Assembly (NCBI RefSeq): GCF_002575655.3
Contig: NC_053040.3
Span: 155,621,148 to 155,685,147, forward strand
DNA length: 64,000 nt
Direction: 5' to 3'
Origin: Aegilops tauschii subsp. strangulata
Taxonomy: Eukaryota; Streptophyta; Magnoliopsida; Poales; Poaceae
Positions 57,075 to 64,000 of this stretch are shown here, piece after piece. Position 1 is the stretch's first letter, and every line of letters begins with the position of its first letter. The notes beneath the pieces were generated by a model that had not been told where the DNA came from, made no database searches, and saw nothing but the letters and a program-made list of their open reading frames with translations. A program made the position numbers and the translations under genes.

Positions 57075-58368
57075 ATGGTTGAAGAACCACCCAAAATCTA
57101 TCATACTACTGAAGCTTTCTACTTGGATCATCTTCGATCCATTTGTGCTCGTGGTGAAAACCCAACTAGCTTAGTTGAGGGAAAACATTAAATGAGCATG
57201 CTTATTATGTGAGACACCATTTATCTCAAAAAGGAAAACTTTTATGACATCATATTTATAGTTTGTATTGCAATGCTTTGAATTTATGTGAAATACATGA
57301 TTTTACTTGTTGTTCTGAAGACCCGAAAAAACACCTTCCCTTCCAATGTGAGTTTAAGGATAATGCAATCGTATCTTCTTATGCCAAAAGTGTTTATAAT
57401 TACTATGATGTTGAACAAATTGAAGAATTTGTTGCTTTTAAGGGTGCTTGTGAAATTGCTTCTTTATTTGAAAAGTATGATGCTACTCTTTACAAATCTG
57501 AAAATTTTGCCATACTTAAATATTGCTATGAAAATTATTCTTCTAATGCTTATATTAAACCATATATTGAGGACTGCTCCGTTGTCCAAGAACAGATTAA
57601 TATTTTGCATGAGTCTATGGAAGAAGAAATTGATGAAACTGTGAGCTTATTGGATGAAAAAATGATGAGGAGAGTGAAGAACAAAAGGAGGAAGAGCGGA
57701 TTAGCTACCCGTGCCCACCTTCTAATGAGAGTAACCCTCCAACTCATACATTGTTTAATGTCCCTTCGTTCTTACCGAAGGATGAATGCTATGATAATTG
57801 CTATGATCCCGTTGATTCTTTTGGAATATCCCTTTTTGATGAACTTGATGCTTGCTATGCTTGTGGCCATGATGCCAATATGAATTATGCTTATGGAGAT
57901 GAATTCGCTATAGTTTCGTATGTTAAGAATGAAATTGTTTCTATTGCACCCACACATGATAGTCCTATTATCTTTTTGAATTCTCCAAACTATACTACAT
58001 CAGAGAAGTTTGCAGTTATTAAGGATTATATTGATGGGTTGCCTTTTACCGTTGCACATGATGATTTTGATCAATATAAAATGCATGTGCTTGCTGCACC
58101 TGCTTGCAATTATTATGAGACATGAACTACATCTCCGCCTCTCTATGTTTCCAACACGATAGAATTGCAAGAAACTGCTTATGCTATGTATTGGCCTTTA
58201 CTTGATGTGCATGAATTGTTCTTTTATGACATGCTGGTGCATAGGAAGAGAGTTAGACTTCTTCATTGCATGATTTATGTTGCTTTGTGCTCATTTCTAA
58301 AATACAAATCATTGTTAATTAAAATTGGCTTTGATATACCTTGGGATCCAGGTGGATCCGTTACATGA
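57075..58368 (+). pseudogene. Orphan ORF of element X, unknown function
   Basis: After an early frame change near 57190, a long frame (57263-about 57650) encodes NALNLCEIHDFTCCSEDPKK, SSYAKSVYNYYDVEQIEEFV and an acidic stretch. It shifts near 57660-57750 and continues with LPKDECYDNCYDPVDSFGIS and YACGHDANMNYAYGDEFAIV to TGA 58123-58125. The same frame then stays open to 58368, ending FDIPWDPGGSVT. It is rich in Cys, Tyr and Asp and has no known catalytic motif. Proteins of this kind recur in grass Gypsy derivatives, but I know no function. It occupies the place of gag-pol. Confidence 0.5.
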
Positions 58369-58400
58369 GCACTTTTTGCCTAGCTTAATGGCTTTAAAGA

Positions 58401-58425
58401 AAGCGCTGCCAGGGAGATAGCCCGG
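58401..58425 (+). other. Conserved stem-loop (X)
   Basis: CC(A)GGG (58409-58414) pairs with CCCGG (58421-58425) across a six-base loop. The two outer pairs are C-G where W has T-A, a compensated change. It is preceded by AAGCGCTG, as in W and Y. Confidence 0.5.
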
Positions 58426-58965
58426 AAGTTTTAGAGAGTCATTTTCTTCTGTCTTTTATAAAGTTTAAAAACAAAAAATATATAGAGGGGAACCTAAAAC
58501 TTCACAAAAAGAAAAGTGAAAGTGAGAAAGACGAGCACCGTTGAAGTGGGGGACGTCCTTGAACTTTGTTCATGCCCATGGAAACTTTGTGAATCTCGAT
58601 TACAGAAACTTTTCAACAGAAGTAATTATCCCCTTGTACAAATCCATTGTATTATAAAAAATAATGTGCCAAGATTTGCCTTTAGGATGATTAGATTGCT
58701 TGTTGGTATGTGCGGTGCAAAAACAGAAACTTTGGCTGTAGTGCGTGATTTTACATTTTTTTACTGGAACGTCGAAAGTTTCTAAAACTTTTTGCATAGT
58801 ATTGCTATACAAATTGTTTATTTTTTCCAAAGTTTTCAGAATTTTTGGAGTAACAAAAGTATGGTAGATATTCAAATTGCTACAGACTGTCCTGTTTAAG
58901 ACAGATTCTGTTTTTGATGCATTGTTTTGCTTGTTTTGATGAAACTATCGATTTTTATCGGTGGT
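58426..58965 (+). other. 3' non-coding region of element X up to the Y insertion
   Basis: From about 58830 it matches W 1360-1480 (TTTTCAGAATTTTTGGAGT, GACAGATTCTGTTTTT). It stops at the start of Y's LTR. No coding. Confidence 0.55.
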
Positions 58966-60544
58966 TGATACGTCTCCAACGTATCTATAATTTTTTATTA
59001 TTCCATGTTATTATATTATCGATCTTGGATGTTTCATAATCATTTTATAGTCATTTTATATCATTTTTTGGTACTAACCTATTGACATAGTGCCAAGTGC
59101 CAGTTGCTGTTTTTTACATCGCAGGAAATCAATACCAAACGGAGTCCAAATGCAGCGAAACTTATTGTGGATTTTTTTGGACCAGAAGACAACTAATGGG
59201 CCGAAGAAGTACCTAGGGGCTGCTCCGAGGGGAGCACAACTCACCAGGGCGCGCCTGGAGGCCCAGGTGCGCTCTGGTGGGTTGTGCCCACCTCGGGTGC
59301 CCCCTGGACCACCTCTTTACTCTACAAATACCCCAATATTCCAGAAACCCTAGGGGAGCCACCGAAAATCAATTCCAGCTGCCGCTGAGTCCAGAACCAC
59401 CAGATCCAATCTAGACACCATCACGGAGGGGTTCACCACTTCCATTGGTGCCTCTCCGATGATGCGTGAGTAGTTCTTTGTAGACCTTCGGGTCCGTAGT
59501 TAGCAGCTGGATGGCTTCCTCTCTCTCGTTTTATTCTCATTACAATGGTCTCTTGGAGATCCATATGATGTAACTCTTTTTGTGGTTTGTTTGTTGGGAT
59601 CAGATGAACTTTGAGTTTATGATCAGATCTATCTTTTTTATCCTTGAAAGTTATTTGACTTTCTTTGATCTCTTATATGCATGATTGCTTATAGCCTCGT
59701 ATTTATTCTTCTATATTTGGGTTTTGTTTGGCCAACTTGATCTATTTATCTTGCAATGGGAAGAGGTGCTTTGTAGTGGGTTTGATCTTACGGTGCTTGA
59801 TCCCAGTGACAGAAGGGGAACCGACACGTATGTATGGTTGCTACTAAGGATAAAACGATGGGGTCTATTTCTACATAAATAGATCTTGTCTACATCATGT
59901 CATCGTTCTTATTGCATTACTCCATTTCTCCATGAACTTAATACACTAGATGCATGCTGGATAGCGGTCGATGTGTGGAATAATAGTAGTAGATGCAGGC
60001 AGGAGTCGGTCTACTAATCTTGAACGTGATGCCTATATAATGATCATTGCCTGGATATCATCATGATTATTTGAAGTTCTATCAATTGCCCAACAGTAAT
60101 TTGTTTACCCACCGTTTGCTATTTTTCTCGAGAGAAGCCACTAGTGAAACCTACGGCCCCGGGGTCTCTTTCTCATATTATTTGCCTTTGCGATATATTT
60201 TCTTTTGCTTTTATTTTCAGATCTACTAAATCAAAAATACAAAAATACTTTGCTGCAATTTATTCTTATCTATTTTATTTGGCATTCGATCTATCAATCT
60301 ACTACAATTTATTCATGTCCGTTTGCCAATTTCTGGCGCCGTTACCCGAAATGGATTAACAACCCCTTTAATACGTCGGGTTGCGATTTGTTATTTGTGT
60401 GCAGGTGCCGTTTACGTATTGTTGCTTGGTTCTCCTACTGGTTTGATAACCTTGGTTTCATCACTGAGGGAAATACCTACCATCGCTATGCTGCATCATC
60501 CCTTCCTCTTTGGGGAAATACCAACGTAGCTTCAAGCCGCATCA
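58966..60544 (+). repeat. 5' LTR of element Y
   Basis: 1,579 bp, opening TGATACGTCTCCAACG and closing about CCGCATCA. It aligns with W's LTR over most of its length. Near 60336 it contains TGGCGCCGTT, a primer-site-like string not seen in W's LTR. Confidence 0.8.
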
Positions 60545-60555
60545 AAAGGAATTTC

Positions 60556-60572
60556 TGGCGCCGTTGCCGGGG
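60556..60572 (+). other. Primer binding site of element Y (tRNA-Asp)
   Basis: TGGCGCCGTTGCCGGGG, an exact match, 11 bases after the LTR end. Confidence 0.9.
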
Positions 60573-60753
60573 AGGATCTTCAACATATACCAGGTTCCTA
60601 ATCACAAATCTCATATTTACATTATTTGCCATTTGCCTCTCGTTTTCCTCTCCCCCACTTCACAAAAATTTGCCGTTTTTATTCGCCCTCTTTTTTCGTT
60701 CGCCATTTTCTTGCCGGATCTGTTTTTTAGTGCAATCTTGTTGCGTAGTCATC

Positions 60754-61975
60754 ATGACTCAAGAGAACACCAAGTTGTGTGATTTCTCAAATACCAACAA
60801 CAATGATCTTATTGGCACTCCGCTTGCTCCTCCCGCCACTAGTGCGGAGTCTTGTGATATTAATACTGCTTTGCTGAGTCTTGTTATGAAAGATCAATTT
60901 TCCGATACTCTAATGAGGATGTCGCGTCCCATCTTAATACCTTCGTGGAATTATGCGATATGCAAAAGAAAAAAGATGTGGACAATGATGTGGTGAAGAT
61001 GAAAACATTTCTGTTTTCTTTGCATGATTCTGCAAAAAATTGGTTCTCTTCTTTGCCTCGCAATAGTATTGATTCTTGGAATAAGTGCAAAGATGCTTTT
61101 ATCAATAATTATTTTCCGCCCGCAAAAATTATTTCCCTTAGAACCTAGATCATGAATTTCAACCAACTTGAACATGATCATGTCGCGCAATCTTGGGAAA
61201 GGATGAAAATGATGCTAAGGAATTGCCCAACTCATGGGTTAAATCTTTGGATGATCATACAAAAATTTGGGATTGAATTTTGTTTCTCGTAATCTTTTAG
61301 ATTCCGCCGCAGGTGGTATTTTTATGGAAATTACTTTAGGTGAAGCCACCAAATTGCTTGATAATATCATGGCAAATTATTCACAATGGCATACCGAAAG
61401 AGCTCCTACTAGTAAAAAAGTTAATTCGGTTGAAGAAATTTCTTCTTTGAGTGAAAAAGCTGATGCTCTTATGAAATTGGTTGCTAGTAAGAGTGCTCCT
61501 ATTGATTTCAATGATATTCCTTTGTCTACTTTGATTGAGGAAAATAGTGATGCCGTAGATGTGAATTTTATCTCTTGAAATAATTTCAACAACAATGCTT
61601 ATGGAGGTAATTTTAATCCTAGGCCTTGTCCTAGTAATTCATATAATAATTATGGTAATTCCTATGTAAATCCTTCTTATAATAATAATAGGAAACCTCT
61701 GATCTTGAGAATAATATTAAAGAATTTATCAACACGCAAAAAGTTTTCAACACTACCATAGAAGAAAAGTTGAATAAGATTGATGATTTGTCTAGAATTG
61801 TTGATAGAATTTCTCATGATGTGGAAAATATCAAGATGAAAATTTTTGTGCCTAAGGTTGAGGAATCAATTAAAGCTCTTTATGTTTCTATGGATGAAAT
61901 TAAGAAAAGAACCGCTATGCTTAGAGCTAAAAGAGAATTTTTAGAAAAAGCGTTTTCTAGTGATTACTTATAAAA
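60754..61975 (+). pseudogene. gag gene of element Y, broken
   Basis: ATG 60754 begins MTQENTKLCDF. A frame change near 60930 leads to the capsid part FLFSLHDSAKNWFSSLPRNS and SWNKCKDAFINNYFPPAKI. TAG 61146-61148 and further shifts follow. Then come EITLGEATKLLDNIMANY and an Asn/Tyr-rich stretch, and last a coiled-coil tail (61770-61973) ending at TAA 61971-61973. The tail matches the gag end of W. This copy cannot make full gag. Confidence 0.75.
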
Positions 61976-62739
61976 GTGATGAAGATCCTAAAATGATTCG
62001 TGTTTATTCTATTAATTCCTTGTTTAGTAAAGTTAAGATTGATTAAAAAGGGACTGGAGAAGATTCAACTTTAGCTAGAAGGCATCCCGATATTTCGGAG
62101 GGTGAAAATCTTGTTGAGAAAATTGATGAAAGTGGGTTTGAAGAGGTAAAAACTTTAACTAGTGATGTGCCCACTCTTTTGGATTACAAAGACATTAATT
62201 ATGGTAGTTGCTCTTTTATTGATTGTATTTCTTTGTTGCAATCCATGATAAATTCACCCCATGCTTATGAACACAATAAAGCTTTTACTAAACATATTGT
62301 TGATGCTATGATGAAAGCTTTAGAAGAAAAGTTGGAATCAGAAGTTTTAGTTCCTAGAAAATTACATGATGAATGGGAACCTACTATCAAAGTCAAGATT
62401 AAAATTTATGAGTTCTTTGCTTTGTGTGACTTGGGTGCTAGTGTTTCTACAATTCCGAAATCTTTATGTGATGTGCTTGGTCTTACCGATATTGAAGAAT
62501 GTTCTTTAAATTTGCACTTGGCGGATTCTACTATTAAAAAGACTATGGGAAGAATTAATGATGTTCTTATTATTGAAAATAGGAATTATGTGCCCATAGA
62601 TTTTATTGTTCTTGATATTGATTGCAATCCGTCTTGTCCAATTATTCTTGGTAGACCATTTTTACGCACTATTGGTGTCATGATTGATATGAAAGAATGC
62701 ATTATTAAGTTCCAATTTCCTTTGAGGAAGGGTATGTAA
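61976..62739 (+). pseudogene. Retropepsin-like protease region of element Y
   Basis: It lies in the +1 frame relative to the gag tail, as in W. A TAA at 62044-62046 interrupts the linker. From about 62101 the frame is open through the active site CDLGASVSTIPKSLCDVLG and the hallmark IILGRPFLRTIGV to TAA 62737-62739. W's ORF continues about 30 codons past this point, so the stop is probably premature. No polymerase follows. Confidence 0.8.
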
Positions 62740-62867
62740 CACTTCCCTATAACAAGAATTAGGCCACCTTATGAATCAATCATGAGGGCATCTTATGGAT
62801 CTTGAAACAAAGATGAAATAACTTAGATCCTTTGCTTTATGCCTAGCTAAGGGCGTAAAACTATAGC

Positions 62868-62888
62868 GCTTGTTGAGAGGCAACCCAA
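62868..62888 (+). other. Conserved stem-loop (Y)
   Basis: TTGAG (62873-62877) faces CCCAA (62884-62888) across a six-base loop. One of the five pairs is lost compared with W. Confidence 0.5.
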
Positions 62889-63490
62889 TGAATAAAATTT
62901 ATTTTTGCTTTTTGCTTTATGTTCTTGAGTGTTAGCACAATTATGCTAACGTTATGATTGTGTTTTTTTTGTTTTAGTTAGTGTTTGGGCCAAGTAAAGC
63001 CTTTAGGATCTTCTTGGGTGATAGTTGTTTGATCTTGCTTAAAAAACAGAAATTTTTGCGCTCACGAAAACAATTCTCTTTTTTAACCAGAGTGTGATAA
63101 AACACCAATTATTTTTTCAGAATATTAATATACAAATTTCTCACGTGGTCCTAAGTTTTTCAGAATTTTTGGAGTTCCATAAGTATTCTAAATATTCAGA
63201 TTACTACAGACTGTTCTGTTTTTGACAGATTATGTTTTCTTTCCGTTGTGTGCTTGTTATGGTGATTCTATGGTTTCCTTTGATGAGCTTTTTGCCATAG
63301 AAAAGTTTGAATACAGTAGATATAATGCAAGAACAAAATATGAATTGGTTTTCTATAGTACTTATAGTAGTGATTTGCTTTCTTATACTAACGGATCTCA
63401 CGAAGGTTTTGTTGAGTTTTGTGTGATTGAAGTTTTCATGTTTTGGGTTATCTTACGATGGATGAAGGAATATGGAGTAAGAAGAGCCTA

Positions 63491-63571
63491 AGCTTGGGTA
63501 TGCCCCGGCATCCCAAGCTATTATCCAAAGAGAGCAAGCAACTAAGCTTGGGATGCCCTGAGTGGCATCCC
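63491..63571 (+). other. Tandem hairpins with PPT-like motif (Y)
   Basis: Hairpin 1 pairs AGCTTGGG plus TGCC (63491-63504) with GGCA plus CCCAAGCT (63507-63519). Hairpin 2 is a perfect 8-bp GGGATGCC/GGCATCCC (63550-63557 with 63564-63571). They match W 1690-1776 in position and motif. Confidence 0.6.
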
Positions 63572-64000
63572 CTCTTTCTTCTAATGATCATCGGTATTTT
63601 ACTCGAAGCTATATTTTTATTCGTCACATACTATGTGTTTTGCTTGGAGCGTCTTGTATGATATGAGTCTTTGCTTTTTTTATTTTGTGTTTTAAGTCTT
63701 GATTCCTTGCTGGACACACCTATTTGAGAGAGCCAAAATTATGCCATGACTTGCTAGAATTGCTCTCTATGCTTCACTTAAATTTTTATGAGCTATGGAC
63801 TTGCTCTAGCGCTTCACTTATATCTTTTTGAGCACGGTGTGCTTTAGTATTTTTGAAGAAATTCTCTCTTGCTTCACTTAGATTTATTTGAGAGTTAGTA
63901 AAATTTTCAAGAAATTCTCTCTTGCTTCACTTAAATTAATTTGAGTGAAAGAATTTTTACGCTCATAATCTTCACTTATATTTGTTTGAGCTTGTCATAA

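Larger units (their letters stand above)
55414..58965 (+). mobile_element. Athila-type element X with orphan ORF, cut by element Y
   Basis: LTR 55414-56902 (TGATACGTCT to GGGTTATCA), exact tRNA-Asp primer site at 56914, an orphan ORF region (57075-58368), a conserved stem-loop and a 3' non-coding stretch similar to W and Y. No gag capsid, protease or polymerase is recognised. It is interrupted at 58965 by element Y. Confidence 0.82.
58966..64000 (+). mobile_element. Athila-type element Y, 5' part
   Basis: LTR 58966-60544, exact tRNA-Asp primer site, gag, protease and 3' non-coding region, running off the window. It is the same family group as W: protease, stem-loop, tandem hairpins and CTTCACTTA repeats occur in the same order. 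There is no polymerase between protease and the 3' region. Confidence 0.87.
62740..64000 (+). other. 3' non-coding region of element Y
   Basis: Contains the stem-loop at 62873-62888, paired hairpins at 63491-63571 and, from about 63700, at least six CTTCACTTA(A/T)AT...TTTGAG units to the window edge. The arrangement matches W 1027-2030. Short frames are not supported as genes. Confidence 0.6.

Overview
This window is repeat-dense plant DNA, almost certainly from wheat or a close Triticeae relative. The evidence is its content: Athila-lineage Gypsy retrotransposons with LTRs opening TGATACGTCT and a tRNA-Asp primer site, a BARE/Angela-like Copia element, a CACTA transposon opening CACTACAAAAAA, Stowaway MITEs and Helitron ends. 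No intact, clearly functional host gene is visible. Gene-like remnants all lie inside one CACTA transposon and all carry lesions.

Layout. (1) 1-5467 is the 3' part of an Athila-type Gypsy element (W): protease ORF, 2.9 kb non-coding region, 3' LTR. It sits in the first LTR of a second element (A). (2) 5468-50910 is element A, a Gypsy deletion derivative with very long LTRs (about 4.3 kb) and a 1.85 kb internal domain, arranged LTR-internal-LTR-internal-LTR: LTR1 ends at 6357, LTR2 starts at 34259 and ends at 48204, LTR3 starts at 50055 and breaks off near 50910. (3) A 26,049-bp CACTA element (6810-32858, TSD TAT) is inserted in internal domain 1. Internal domain 2 gives the unoccupied sequence near 48653. 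(4) A 9.6-kb Athila-type element (B, 37187-46790) is inserted in LTR2. (5) 50911-55413 is a 5'-truncated Copia element (C) whose LTR holds a 0.6-kb terminal-inverted-repeat element. (6) Element X (Athila-type, from 55414) is inserted in C, and element Y (from 58966, running off the window) is inserted in X.

The CACTA interior is the most gene-like part. On the minus strand it carries a DUF4283-like pseudogene (11218-11986) and a two-exon F-box/DUF295 pseudogene (12829-14952). On the plus strand it carries a WRN-type 3'-5' exonuclease pseudogene with a TATA box and a lysine run (16049-16807). An unknown gene remnant on the minus strand with a TATA box (20272-20815) is divergent from a weak unknown ORF (21410-21988). 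Its right quarter holds exons of a coiled-coil protein (30198-31210). Smaller elements are nested in it: four Stowaway MITEs, Helitron-like elements and an 842-bp Mutator-type foldback with a perfect 9-bp TSD. No CACTA transposase was recognised.

None of the visible retroelements shows an intact reverse transcriptase or integrase. W, B, X and Y show only gag, protease, an ATHILA ORF or an orphan ORF. A keeps only fragments of gag, protease and RNase H. All would depend on partners elsewhere. Identities and percentages were judged by eye; family names are given only where the sequence supports them.
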